Origin: Parcubacteria group bacterium
GTDB lineage: Bacteria; Patescibacteria; ABY1; Buchananbacterales; UBA6539
Assembly (NCBI GenBank): GCA_002687175.1
Contig: NYZP01000019.1
Coordinates: 1-64,000 of the forward strand
Length of the DNA stretch: 64,000 nucleotides
Direction: 5' to 3'
Shown piece by piece: positions 42,217-51,890 of this stretch. The position numbers were made by a program, and so were the translations under genes. Each line of letters begins with the position of its first letter. Position 1 is the first letter of the stretch. The notes under the pieces were generated by a model. That model saw only the letters and a program-made list of their open reading frames with translations. It had not been told where the DNA came from and ran no database searches.

Positions 42217-43131
42217 ATGGAACGCTTTAATCTACCTTACATAGTAGTCTTTATTCCTGCTTATAACGAGGAGGAATCAATTGAGGAAGTAATTCGAAAA
42301 ATTAAAGAGACGTATCAAGGACCTAATCAAAAAGATTTTGTTCTTGATATTATAGTCGTAAATGATGGATCAAAAGACAACACTTTTGAAGCTGCTCAAA
42401 AAGCCGAAGTTAGAAAAATAGTGAATCATCCTTATAATAAAGGTCTGGGAGCGGCTACCCGAACAGGTTTACAAACAGCTTTGGAGATGAACGCTGATGT
42501 TGCGGTTAAGATTGACGCTGATATGCAAAATGATCCCAAGGATATTGAAACGGTTGTTCGTCCAATTCTTGATGACCAAGCTGACAGCGTTTTTGGATCT
42601 CGTTTAATGGGCGGATTAGAATATAAGATGCCATTTTATCGAGATATGGGAAATAAATTTTTTGCTTGGCTGACCTCTAAGATAACTGGGCTGAAAGTCA
42701 CCGATGCGACAACCGGCTTGATGGCTTTTCATAAAAGGTATTTAAAAATTTTTACAATTATCAAAGATTATAATGAAACTCAGCAATTGATTATTGATTC
42801 TTGGGGTAAACACATGCGAGTAATGGAAGTTTCAACAGTATTTCACGAAAGAAAAACTGGTCAATCATTTATTAAAATTGGTTTCAAATATCCGGGGATT
42901 GTTATCCCAACAATGATCCGGATGTATATGCACTTTAAACCATTACGATTTTTTCTGACAACTGGTTTAATTTTTATAATCGTGGGTATTCTCGGCGGAC
43001 TTCATATCATATTCAATGGTGGTGAAACAACATTGTTTGGTGACGCCGCCGTGACTATTACCACTATACTAGGCTTTCAAATCATATTCTTTGGTTTATT
43101 AGCTGACCAGGTAAGTTACCGCAGAAAATAA
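42217..43131 (+). CDS. DPM1-like glycosyltransferase (GT2) with membrane tail
   Basis: The 304-residue protein has a GT-A domain with FIPAYNEEESIEEVI, VVNDGSKDNTFEAA and IDADMQNDPKDIETV (the metal-binding region, about 99-113), then two C-terminal helices (about 245-295). This GT2-plus-two-helix form makes polyprenyl-phosphate sugars. It closely resembles in layout the enzyme at 57,227 (ending GLLADQ plus basic residues). It starts three bases after the aminotransferase stop. Confidence 0.9.
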   Translation: MERFNLPYIVVFIPAYNEEESIEEVIRKIKETYQGPNQKDFVLDIIVVNDGSKDNTFEAAQKAEVRKIVNHPYNKGLGAATRTGLQTALEMNADVAVKIDADMQNDPKDIETVVRPILDDQADSVFGSRLMGGLEYKMPFYRDMGNKFFAWLTSKITGLKVTDATTGLMAFHKRYLKIFTIIKDYNETQQLIIDSWGKHMRVMEVSTVFHERKTGQSFIKIGFKYPGIVIPTMIRMYMHFKPLRFFLTTGLIFIIVGILGGLHIIFNGGETTLFGDAAVTITTILGFQIIFFGLLADQVSYRRK

Positions 43132-43189
43132 AACAATTAAAGAAATTTACAAGTTAAAAAATTATTAGTAATTAAATATCAATTAATAT

Positions 43190-44644
43190 ATGAAGATACT
43201 ACTCATTAACCCCCCTACTTTCAATATGATTACTTCGGCTTTGCCCGGTGTCATTGAAGAGGAACGAGGAGTCAATCCCCCCTTAGGCATCCTGTATATT
43301 GCAGGTTACTTAAGAAAATTTACTGACCATGAAGTAGAGATGTTTGATACTCAATTGGAAAAGTCTAGCTATGAGGAAATTGAAGAACGTATCAAGAAAA
43401 GTAATCCTGATGCCGTTGGTATTACGGCAATGACATTTACCATTATTGATGTGATAAAAATTTGTAAAATTATTAAAAACTTTAACCCTAACATTAAAGT
43501 TATTTTAGGCGGACCGCACATCAATATTTATCCAAATGAAACAATGGAAATTCCCGAGGTAGACTTTCTGGTAATGGGTGAAGGAGAAATGGTGATAAAA
43601 GATTTGGTCAACAATATTAATGATCAAGAAAAACTACATCAAATTACTGGATTAGTTTTTAGAGATGATGGACAAATTGTTAAAACCGGTGTCAGAGAAC
43701 TACTTCAAGATTTAGATATCTTGCCTTTTCCGGCCAGAGAAATAACGCAATACAAAAAATACTCTTCTGTTTTGGCAACGCATAAAATTGTAACAACAAT
43801 GTTTACTTCTAGGGGTTGCCCTTACAAATGTTCATTTTGTGATCGACCGCATCTAGGCAAAAGATTTAGAGCTCGAACAGCAGCAAATGTCGTAGACGAA
43901 ATGGAATTATGCCAAAACATGGGTATTGGTGAAATATTAATTTACGATGATACCTTCACTATTGATCGACGTCGTGTTGTTGCTGTATGTGAAGAGTACT
44001 TAAAAAGAGGTCTAAAGATAAATTGGGACATCAGGGCCAGGGTTAATACTGTTGACACCGAACTACTAAAATTAATGAAAAAATCTGGCTGCACCAGAAT
44101 TCATTACGGTGTTGAAGCAGGAACCGAGAAGATACTTAAGGTATTGAAGAAAGGAATTAACCGTAAAATGGTTAAAAAGGCCTTTAAATTAACTAATAAA
44201 GAAGGTATAGAAAGCTTAGCCTACTTTATGATTGGTTCTCCAACCGAGACAGTAGATGATATTAAAGAAACAATAAAATTTGCTAAAAAAATAAAACCAA
44301 ATTTTGTACACGCTACAGTTTTAATGCCTTTTCCGGCCACTGATATTTACTACCAAGGTCTAGAAAGTAAGGTAATAAAATCAGACCATTGGCGAGAATT
44401 TGCCAAAAATCCTACAGCCGATTTTAAACCACATCTTTGGACTGAAAACTTTGATGAGAAAGAACTGTTTCAATTGCTGCGGTTATTTTATCATAAATTT
44501 TATCTGAGACCATCGTTCATCGTTAAAAAATTAGCTGAATTAAAGTCTTGGGATGAATTTGTTAGAAAATTTAAAGCTGGGATGAGCATCATAAAAATGA
44601 AAAAAAATCCGCACAAGTTAATCTCCGCTAGAGTTGCCGAATAA
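43190..44644 (+). CDS. B12-domain radical SAM protein
   Basis: The 484-residue protein has an N-terminal B12-binding-like Rossmann domain (about 1-140, MKILLINPPT, LGGPHINIYP, MGEGE) and a radical SAM domain with the 4Fe-4S motif Cys210-Cys214-Cys217 in SRGCPYKCSFC. The DxHxxG axial-His motif of classic B12 domains is absent (FDTQLEKS at that place). The C-terminus carries FYLRPSFIVKKLAEL, like two other family members here. The reaction is unknown; methyl transfer or sugar/lipid modification is likely in this locus. Confidence 0.9.
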   Translation: MKILLINPPTFNMITSALPGVIEEERGVNPPLGILYIAGYLRKFTDHEVEMFDTQLEKSSYEEIEERIKKSNPDAVGITAMTFTIIDVIKICKIIKNFNPNIKVILGGPHINIYPNETMEIPEVDFLVMGEGEMVIKDLVNNINDQEKLHQITGLVFRDDGQIVKTGVRELLQDLDILPFPAREITQYKKYSSVLATHKIVTTMFTSRGCPYKCSFCDRPHLGKRFRARTAANVVDEMELCQNMGIGEILIYDDTFTIDRRRVVAVCEEYLKRGLKINWDIRARVNTVDTELLKLMKKSGCTRIHYGVEAGTEKILKVLKKGINRKMVKKAFKLTNKEGIESLAYFMIGSPTETVDDIKETIKFAKKIKPNFVHATVLMPFPATDIYYQGLESKVIKSDHWREFAKNPTADFKPHLWTENFDEKELFQLLRLFYHKFYLRPSFIVKKLAELKSWDEFVRKFKAGMSIIKMKKNPHKLISARVAE

Positions 44645-44654
44645 TATATATCCA

Positions 44655-44691
44655 AAATTAAAAAACCAAAGTATTTATGGTTTTTTAATTT
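44655..44691 (+). terminator. Terminator after the first radical SAM gene
   Basis: Arms AAATTAAAAAACCA and TGGTTTTTTAATTT form a perfect 14-bp stem with a 9-base loop; the T-run is part of the 3' arm. Confidence 0.75.
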
Positions 44692-44715
44692 GACCAAAAT
44701 TGAATTATCATAAAT

Positions 44716-45705
44716 ATGTCAATAGCATCTTATTTACTCTCAAAATCAAACGTTAGAGAATTGGATAAGCTTATCGCCAAAACACCAATTCTAAAACATC
44801 CCAGAAAATTATTAGTTCAGGGGTTGATTGATTATGAGTTTCCGGTTCATATTTTTATGGAGCTGACTAGTGCTTGTAATTATTTATGCTTAATGTGTCC
44901 ACGAACCAAGCCGGGTACCTTAGTAGGTCATATGGAAATCGACGTGATAAAAAAAATTGTTGATGAAGCAAGTAAGTATGGTGGTAAGTCATTCTCACTC
45001 CACGGTTTTGGTGAACCATTCATGGCAAAAAATTTCGACTTTGCCGTCAAATATATTAAAGAGAAACATCCCCAAAATAATATTTTACTTACTAGTAACG
45101 GTTCAAGAATAACTGACGATAAAGCCAAAAAAATAGTTGAAGCCGGCGTTGATAATATATATATAAGTTTCACCAGTCCTGATAGAGAAACTGCTATTAA
45201 AAAAGTTGGCGTTGATCAACTCGAGATATCTGAAAAAAATATTAATAACCTGATTAGAATTAAAAAAGAACTTAATTCAAAAACTCCAAAAATTTATGTT
45301 CGGTTAATTGTTGATGCCGAGACAAAACCGCAGACAGAAGAATTTGTCAATCGTTGGAAAGACAAAGACGTAACAGTAGAGCTCAGAGAAGTACATAACT
45401 ACGGTGGTGAAATTGAACAACGCATAGAAAAAAAGCTGCCTACGAGGCACCCTTGCTATCATCTATGGTTTGCTCCAATGATTCACTGGAATGGAGATTT
45501 TTCTATCTGCTGCGATGACTGGCCACGAAAAGCAGTTCTTGGCAGTATTAAAAATCAAAGCATCAATGAGATCTGGAACAGTCGAAAGATAAAAGAATTT
45601 AGAAAACTTCATCTCTCAGGACAATACGATAAAATGTCGCTCTGTAAAAACTGTAATGTTTGGTCTGAGTACAACGACTTCTTCTTTAAACATCAAAAAA
45701 AGTAA
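44716..45705 (+). CDS. Radical SAM protein with SPASM-like C-terminal cysteines
   Basis: The 329-residue protein has the cluster motif Cys54-Cys58-Cys61 in TSACNYLCLMCPRT and a Gly-rich SAM site (LHGFGEPFM). Its C-terminal extension has ICCDDW and LCKNCNVW, typical of SPASM auxiliary cluster binding. Such enzymes modify peptides or sugars (for example aminoglycoside dehydrogenation). It ends the plus-strand set; the gene at 45,719 is convergent. Confidence 0.88.
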   Translation: MSIASYLLSKSNVRELDKLIAKTPILKHPRKLLVQGLIDYEFPVHIFMELTSACNYLCLMCPRTKPGTLVGHMEIDVIKKIVDEASKYGGKSFSLHGFGEPFMAKNFDFAVKYIKEKHPQNNILLTSNGSRITDDKAKKIVEAGVDNIYISFTSPDRETAIKKVGVDQLEISEKNINNLIRIKKELNSKTPKIYVRLIVDAETKPQTEEFVNRWKDKDVTVELREVHNYGGEIEQRIEKKLPTRHPCYHLWFAPMIHWNGDFSICCDDWPRKAVLGSIKNQSINEIWNSRKIKEFRKLHLSGQYDKMSLCKNCNVWSEYNDFFFKHQKK

Positions 45706-45718
45706 TACTTTTTAATAA

Positions 45719-46699
45719 CTATTTTCTAAGATCTTTTAGCTTGATTGGTTTGAGTATCCAGGCCACTAGGCCAAAAATAGTTGTAGCCACGGTGATTAGT
45801 AGTAATAACATTGAAAAAATTATTGCCTTCTCGGCAGCAACGTCTTTCAGACCAAATAATAAAATAACCAAAGCATCGCGAGTACCAATTCCATATATGC
45901 TAACTGGTACTAGACTGATCAGCATAGATAGAGCCAAAACTATAGCAGTATAGATAAATCCAAGGTAGTCTAAATTCATTGCCTTAACTATCCACCACGA
46001 CATTACAAACGACAATAACCATGAAAAAAAAGTTAGAAAAGAAATTACTAAGTAGTCATTCAACTTAAATTGTTTAAATCGTTCAACAAAATCTGAGAAA
46101 ACTAAATTAGCATTTTTACGATATTTTTTGGGAGTTAACCCAAAAAATATTTTTTTTAAAACACTTTTATAAATTCCTTTCTTGTATACAATAAAAATTA
46201 ATAAAATCAACACTATTAATATTACTAAAGAAAAAAATATTACACTACTGCTATCAAGATAGGACGTAAAATAAAAAAAACTTGCTAGGCAAACGATAAG
46301 CAGAAATAACAAGTCAGATAATCGGTCTAAAAAAACTGAGACAATACCAGGAACTAACGGGTGGCCATCGGATTTTAAATAGTATACTTTACTAAACTCC
46401 CCTATTCTAGCCGGCGTAAACGAACCGATATAAATTGAAGATAAGTAAGCCAAAAATGAATCTTTAAAACTGTAACTAATACCCATCGTACTAAGTATCA
46501 TCTTCCAACGAAAAGATCTAATCATAATAATTGGTAGTCCTAAAAAAATGGCTCCTACTATATAGATGATGTCAATTTGATTCAATAAACTAAGATAATA
46601 GCCAAAGTCAATCTTCGATAAGATAAAAATAAAAAGACCAATACCAAATAAGTATATCAGCTTATCTACCCTACTAAAAAACCAACGTCCTAAAGCCAT
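45719..46699 (-). CDS. LPG synthase TM-type (UPF0104) membrane protein
   Basis: This 326-residue protein has about eight membrane helices and family-like motifs RSFRWKMILSTMGI (about 61-74), FTPARIGEFSKVYYLK (about 94-109), FLDRLSDLLFLL and VPVSIYGIGTRDALVI (about 264-279). It matches the transmembrane half of lysylphosphatidylglycerol synthase (flippase-like), without the aminoacyltransferase domain. It may move lipid-linked molecules in the envelope. It is the last gene of the long minus-strand locus. Confidence 0.88.
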   Translation of the reverse strand: MALGRWFFSRVDKLIYLFGIGLFIFILSKIDFGYYLSLLNQIDIIYIVGAIFLGLPIIMIRSFRWKMILSTMGISYSFKDSFLAYLSSIYIGSFTPARIGEFSKVYYLKSDGHPLVPGIVSVFLDRLSDLLFLLIVCLASFFYFTSYLDSSSVIFFSLVILIVLILLIFIVYKKGIYKSVLKKIFFGLTPKKYRKNANLVFSDFVERFKQFKLNDYLVISFLTFFSWLLSFVMSWWIVKAMNLDYLGFIYTAIVLALSMLISLVPVSIYGIGTRDALVILLFGLKDVAAEKAIIFSMLLLLITVATTIFGLVAWILKPIKLKDLRK

Positions 46700-46706
46700 A
46701 AAATAA

Positions 46707-48419
46707 TTACTTTACTAGATTTAGGAACCACATTTCATTAGTATAAACATCGGTTGGTTTCACTAACTCATCCTCTGCCGGAGCAGAAGAAATATTAATT
46801 ACAGAAGTTTGTTCAAGAATTTTTACTGATTGATCTTCATGAAAACCAACAATATATTTAACCCCAAATTTATCAAAAGCTGACTGCAACTCTCCTTCTG
46901 CTATTAGTCGATCAGTCGTTTCGGGAGAAAAGTAAACAAAAGATTTTTCTGCCAAGTAATTGAATAAGACATGCCCTTCTCTAAATGATGTAGCAATTAT
47001 TTCATCGTCAGCTACCTCTGATTGTTTAATTTGTTCACCAATATAAATTGCAGCTAAATTATCTTTGTCGTCGTAAGCTCGTCCCCAAAAAACATGGCTG
47101 GCAATCACTAAATTATAAACTACCAACAAAACAACAATAATATAAATTGGCCAAAGGAATCTTTTTAATTTAAAATAATCTTTTAATAATAAAAATATAG
47201 AACTTAATCCCAACGATACCAAAAGAGCAATCACCCAACCAAAATCTATTAACCTATTTCTGGTAGATAAGCCCAGATAAGATAACAAAAATAAAACACC
47301 AATCATCCAAAAAATAAAAAATTGAAAAAGTTCTTTACTAATATACTTCAATTTATACAAACCCAATAGCATTAACAGGGTTATTAAGGGACCGCCAATT
47401 GCTTCGATCGCCAAAAAACGTGACATGTGCTTCAAAAATATATTACTACCCACTAACAAGCGCTCACCAAAACCAATAGACCGTTCACCAATATTAGCTC
47501 CTACTTTTAAACGACCTAAAACAGTTGCAAAATCAGAATCAGTATTGGTGATTTGTTGCTCTAACTCTTGATCAGCATCACCTTTCGCAAAATGGTAAGT
47601 ATAAGGATCAGCGTATAAATGTCCGTAAAGATGGTAGGCAGGCGATTTTAATTCCTCGGAAGCACCAGTTTTAAAAAGATATAAATTAGAATTTTCTTGA
47701 CTAAGAAAACTTGGTGCCCAAAAAACTAACAGCATTAATGCTAAAGGAATAAAAACTGATAAAATTTCCAGCTTCTTTTTATGGAACACTAAATAAATAA
47801 AAAATAGTGGCAAAAACATCATGAAAGTCTCTCTAGACATTACGGTCAAAGACAGAAAAAATCCTGCCAAAACCAAATAAATTATTTTTAATTTCTGATC
47901 TCGCCCCCAAAAATAAAATAAACTGAAAAGTGATAAATAAAAAAGAGCAAACTCGTAAGTAGCTAGAAACTGGGAGTGTTGCCATTGAAAAGGGAAAAAA
48001 ATATAAATAAAAGGAAAAACCAGGGCTATTGATGAACCAAATAAATAGAAAATAAGCACTGTAAACAATACTAGCGCTAGGGCATGCAATATAAAGCTGG
48101 TTATTAAAAGTTGATTAATACTTAGCTGCCCAATGGCTTTAAATAAGTAACCATACGAATAGTAAGTAAATTTGTTACTGACTGTGCTAGTATTAGCCCT
48201 TTCTTCGACTAAACTTGGGGCAACAAAAATATTAAGGTTATCTTCCATACCAAATACATCCGATTGACTATAATTTCTAGCTATTAAAATACCATAACCC
48301 ATTGGCTGTGATGAATAACCTTTTAACAAAACAGGCGAATACCAAACAGTAATCGCCAATAAAAAAATAAAAACTAAAAATATACTAAACAATAAACGAG
48401 TCTTCAGCCGTCTAGACAT
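46707..48419 (-). CDS. GT-C-like membrane glycosyltransferase
   Basis: The 570-residue protein has an N-terminal anchor, an outer loop with SDVFGMEDNLNIF (about 53-65, the acidic motif), about ten further helices and a soluble C-terminus of about 120 residues. This is GT-C architecture. The substrate is unknown. It sits 64 bases downstream of a radical SAM gene, with an A/T-rich hairpin between, so it may have partly separate expression. Confidence 0.68.
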   Translation of the reverse strand: MSRRLKTRLLFSIFLVFIFLLAITVWYSPVLLKGYSSQPMGYGILIARNYSQSDVFGMEDNLNIFVAPSLVEERANTSTVSNKFTYYSYGYLFKAIGQLSINQLLITSFILHALALVLFTVLIFYLFGSSIALVFPFIYIFFPFQWQHSQFLATYEFALFYLSLFSLFYFWGRDQKLKIIYLVLAGFFLSLTVMSRETFMMFLPLFFIYLVFHKKKLEILSVFIPLALMLLVFWAPSFLSQENSNLYLFKTGASEELKSPAYHLYGHLYADPYTYHFAKGDADQELEQQITNTDSDFATVLGRLKVGANIGERSIGFGERLLVGSNIFLKHMSRFLAIEAIGGPLITLLMLLGLYKLKYISKELFQFFIFWMIGVLFLLSYLGLSTRNRLIDFGWVIALLVSLGLSSIFLLLKDYFKLKRFLWPIYIIVVLLVVYNLVIASHVFWGRAYDDKDNLAAIYIGEQIKQSEVADDEIIATSFREGHVLFNYLAEKSFVYFSPETTDRLIAEGELQSAFDKFGVKYIVGFHEDQSVKILEQTSVINISSAPAEDELVKPTDVYTNEMWFLNLVK

Positions 48420-48446
48420 AAATAAATTTTGAGATTTATCCTACTG

Positions 48447-48477
48447 TTGTTATTTTAAAATGACAATAAAATAACAA
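48447..48477. repeat. 11-bp inverted repeat between minus-strand genes
   Basis: Arms TTGTTATTTTA and TAAAATAACAA enclose a 9-base loop. It is all A/T but for the end bases, so it is weak as a terminator; it may attenuate transcription within the operon. Confidence 0.45.
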
Positions 48478-48483
48478 TATGTA

Positions 48484-49914
48484 TTACATTTTAACAAAAA
48501 TTCCTCTAAGCACAATAAACAATCCGCTAATACTATTTTTCAATTCACTAAAATTCAAATTCATTAATCTTTTAAAGATGTACTTTGGTCGAAAATAAAA
48601 TGAGGTTACTGCTTTACGATATGCCTTACTGAGCTCTTTGTCTGTCATTTTAGTGGCATTAATTTGTAATTTTTCATATCCATAATCGTTGATATCATTC
48701 TTGTCTATAAACCAATCATTCTCAATGGCCTGACCATAAAGGTCGGAGCCAGGAAAAGCCGTCAGATAAGTAAACGAAGCGTAATCTGGATCAATATCTC
48801 TTAGAAACTTTAAAGTCTCATCTAAAGTCTCTGTGGTTTCTCCGATGCCACCAAGGATCATATCAACGGCTGACTTAATCTTATATTTTTTAGTTAACCT
48901 CATTGCCTCTACCGCCTGTTCAATTTTAGCATCTTTATTGAGGTTATCAAGTATTTCTTGACTACCTGACTCAACGCCGAACGTGATAAGCGAGCAACCA
49001 GCCCTACTCATTAGATCTAAAATTTCGTCATCAACCCGATCTACTCTAGAATTACATGTCCACACAAAATCATAATTCTTGGCAATCATTAAACGACAAA
49101 GGTCAGCAACATTTCTTCTGTTTATCAAAAAATCACTATCTTTAAAATTAATTTCTTTGACATTATAATCTCTAACTAAAGTATCAAGATTTTCTATTGT
49201 TTTTTCTGGAGACTCACTACGATACTTACGGCCAAACATTGAACGAACGCCACAAAAATTACAGTTGAAGGGGCATCCCCGACTTCTAATATAAGTTACG
49301 TAAGGTTTACGTGTTGAAGCTAGACTACTGTATTTATCTAAGTCTAGAAGGTCGTAGGCAGGAAACGGTAAACTGTCAACTTCTGGCATCAGCTGCCGAA
49401 ATTCGGTCCGTATTAATTTGTCACCTTCGTGATAAAGAATACCTTTAATTTTACTATAATCTGAATCACCAGCCTCAAACTGTTTTAATAACTCAATCAT
49501 AGTAATTTCCCCTTCACCGACAACCACAAAATCATAATTTTTGTTTTGAATTACTTCATGAGGCCTAACTGTGGAATGATAACCACCACATATCACAATA
49601 GTGTTAGGATTTATTGACTTAACAATGTCGGCAACGTCTGTTGCTCCGTCAACGAGCAAACTAGTATAGCTAAGGCAAACTACTTCTGGTTTAAACTCGA
49701 GAAGTACTTTTTTGATATTTTTAATAGGATCTTTTTCAACATTACCATCAAATAATTTAACCTGATAACCATTATCTCTTACCACTGAAGCTAACGCCGT
49801 GATACCTATTGGTGGATATTTTAATTTACCCACGATCCGATAACTAACCGTGGTTGGTGGATGAATAAACAATATTTTTTTGTCTTTGACTAACACTTTG
49901 TCTTTGACTAACAT
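48484..49914 (-). CDS. B12-domain radical SAM protein
   Basis: The 476-residue protein has a B12-binding-like domain (ILFIHPPTTVSY, CGGYHSTVRP, VGEGE) and the radical SAM motif Cys214-Cys218-Cys221 in SRGCPFNCNFC. The axial-His motif is missing (FDGNVEKD). The C-terminus has FYFRPKYIFKRLMNL. The first codons are duplicated in tandem (MLVKDK then VLVKDK, from an 18-base repeat), giving two in-frame starts, ATG 49914 and GTG 49896; a shorter 470-residue form is possible. The reaction is unknown. Confidence 0.9.
   Translation of the reverse strand: MLVKDKVLVKDKKILFIHPPTTVSYRIVGKLKYPPIGITALASVVRDNGYQVKLFDGNVEKDPIKNIKKVLLEFKPEVVCLSYTSLLVDGATDVADIVKSINPNTIVICGGYHSTVRPHEVIQNKNYDFVVVGEGEITMIELLKQFEAGDSDYSKIKGILYHEGDKLIRTEFRQLMPEVDSLPFPAYDLLDLDKYSSLASTRKPYVTYIRSRGCPFNCNFCGVRSMFGRKYRSESPEKTIENLDTLVRDYNVKEINFKDSDFLINRRNVADLCRLMIAKNYDFVWTCNSRVDRVDDEILDLMSRAGCSLITFGVESGSQEILDNLNKDAKIEQAVEAMRLTKKYKIKSAVDMILGGIGETTETLDETLKFLRDIDPDYASFTYLTAFPGSDLYGQAIENDWFIDKNDINDYGYEKLQINATKMTDKELSKAYRKAVTSFYFRPKYIFKRLMNLNFSELKNSISGLFIVLRGIFVKM
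49879..49914. repeat. 18-base tandem duplication at a gene start
   Basis: TTTGTCTTTGACTAACAC is followed directly by the same 18 bases ending in T. On the minus strand the single difference turns GTG into ATG. It looks recent, since only one base differs. Confidence 0.9.
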
Positions 49915-49934
49915 ATATGTAAATTTGATATTAA

Positions 49935-50612
49935 TTAAAATTTTTTACCAACGATTAATTGGTTACACATTATTTTTCCTAAACCAATACGACTTAAAAA
50001 ATTTTCATATTGCTTTTCAAATGGAATTTTAAAAAAAGGAAATAACATAAAGTATTTCGATTTGACTACTTTAAAATTACTATCTCTTAGAATTGCTTCT
50101 AATTTTTTTAAAGTAAACTTCTCATTGTGCTCTTCAGAAGGGGTATACCCAAACATTTCTGACATATTGTCATGCCAGGGATTTGCAACAGTCAAAATAA
50201 CGATACCATCATCTTTTAAAGCCCTAAAACACTCTTTGAGCACTTTATGAGGGTCTTCTAAATGATCAATAGCAGATATTATTATTATAACATGAAATGA
50301 GTTATTTGCAAACTCTAAATTTGCGGCATCACCAAGCTTTAATTGAATATTTGGATCCTTGTTTGTATCAATTAAATCTTGGCTCATATCAATGCCAATG
50401 GCTTGATTAAACTTAAAAATTTTATTAAGTTTGCTCAACATTAAACCATCAGCTGTCCCAATATCTAAGCAGTTTAAATCAGAATAGTTACTAAAATTCT
50501 TTTTAATCACCCTTTTAACTTCATCGGTGCGACGATTTAAACGATAGATATAATCAATTCTTTTTTGTCTTTGATGATGATAATGTTTTTCTACTACTCC
50601 TGGCTCATGCAT
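49935..50612 (-). CDS. SAM-dependent methyltransferase, class I
   Basis: The 225-residue protein has motif I CLDIGTADGLMLSKL (about 49-63), GIDMSQDLID (SAM ribose binding), and IIIISAIDHLEDP followed by DDGIVILTVANPW, as in Methyltransf_11 enzymes. It lies 6 bases from a GT4 gene and 20 from a radical SAM gene in the glycan operon, suggesting sugar or lipid methylation. Confidence 0.86.
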   Translation of the reverse strand: MHEPGVVEKHYHHQRQKRIDYIYRLNRRTDEVKRVIKKNFSNYSDLNCLDIGTADGLMLSKLNKIFKFNQAIGIDMSQDLIDTNKDPNIQLKLGDAANLEFANNSFHVIIIISAIDHLEDPHKVLKECFRALKDDGIVILTVANPWHDNMSEMFGYTPSEEHNEKFTLKKLEAILRDSNFKVVKSKYFMLFPFFKIPFEKQYENFLSRIGLGKIMCNQLIVGKKF

Positions 50613-50618
50613 AAATTT

Positions 50619-51890
50619 TTATTCTAATGATTCAAAATAAAACTTCTCTAACTTTCTGGCCTGTTTTTCTAAAGTAAAAAACTTAGTGACTCTTAACAAA
50701 CCATTATTACCAAACTCCTGAGCTAAATCTTCGTTCTTCAAAAGAGTTAATAATTTTTCAGCGAACCTGTCAATATTTAACGGATTAACAATAAAACCTG
50801 TCAAATCATTTATCACTAGCTCTTTCGTGCCACCGAAACAGGTTCCAACTACAGGTAACCCAGCGGCCATTGCTTCCAAATTAACAGTCGGAAAAGGATC
50901 AAGGTATATTGAAGGCACCACAACGATGTCTGATGCTTGGAAAGCAACAGCAATCTCCTCTCGATCTAACCAGCCTGTAAAAACTAGATTATCTTCAACT
51001 CCTAATTTCTTAGCAAACTCAATTAGCTTAAGTGCAACGTCACCTTTTTTGCCAGCGATCAATAATTTTGTTTGTGGAGCTTGATGAATTAATCTGGCCA
51101 ATGCTGCTACTATTACTTCAGCGCCTTTAGCCCCGGAAAGTCGTCCGCCATATAAAATAATTTTATTACCCGCTAACCCATGTTTAATCTTAAATTTTTC
51201 CTTCTGATCCTTGTTAACTGTTGAAATAATTGAATCAATTCCGTTATGAACCGTTATAATATTTCTAACACCGTTAGTCTCCAAAGCATTTTTTAATTCA
51301 TCACAGACGCTAAAAATTTGATCGATATATTTTAAGTAATACCTAATAATAATATTACGAAAAGGGTTAAAACGTTTTTTAGAAAACCTTAAAAGATGCC
51401 AAACTGAAATTTTATAATTAAATTTTGGTTTATCAGACAAGTCATTATAATTTACAAACTCTCTAAACTTATCATAATGAACTAACATCATATCATGAAC
51501 GGTTAAAAAAGTTTTGGCACCGAATTGCTTAGCCAGCTTGAAACAAGCATAAGATAATCGCCAATGCACATTATGAAAATGAACGATATCTGGTTGAATA
51601 TCTGATATTAACTGTTTAACTCGCTTAACAGTATTTTTATTATACAAACTGTGATAAGCGCGCCAGCGAACATGATGGTTAGTATAAATTTGAAAAATTG
51701 TTAAACCTTGATATTCAATTTTCTCTGGTAAATCAGATTCTTGAACAGTAGTGATTATATAAATCTTGTGTCTCAACTCTTTCATTTTTTTAGCTAAATT
51801 GTAAGCAACAATACCAGCCCCAGCCGAATGAGGTGGAAAGGAGTCATTAAAATAAATGATTTTTAATTTTTTATTTAGTAGATCTGCCAT
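50619..51890 (-). CDS. Glycosyltransferase family 4
   Basis: The 423-residue GT-B enzyme has the N-terminal glycine loop FPPHSAGAGIVAYNLA (about 18-33). Its donor half has KIILYGGRLSGAKGAEV and the E-x7-E motif within DPFPTVNLEAMAAGLPVVGT (about 336-355). It overlaps the upstream GT-C-like gene by 16 bases, so the two are co-translated. Specificity unknown. Confidence 0.9.
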   Translation of the reverse strand: MADLLNKKLKIIYFNDSFPPHSAGAGIVAYNLAKKMKELRHKIYIITTVQESDLPEKIEYQGLTIFQIYTNHHVRWRAYHSLYNKNTVKRVKQLISDIQPDIVHFHNVHWRLSYACFKLAKQFGAKTFLTVHDMMLVHYDKFREFVNYNDLSDKPKFNYKISVWHLLRFSKKRFNPFRNIIIRYYLKYIDQIFSVCDELKNALETNGVRNIITVHNGIDSIISTVNKDQKEKFKIKHGLAGNKIILYGGRLSGAKGAEVIVAALARLIHQAPQTKLLIAGKKGDVALKLIEFAKKLGVEDNLVFTGWLDREEIAVAFQASDIVVVPSIYLDPFPTVNLEAMAAGLPVVGTCFGGTKELVINDLTGFIVNPLNIDRFAEKLLTLLKNEDLAQEFGNNGLLRVTKFFTLEKQARKLEKFYFESLE

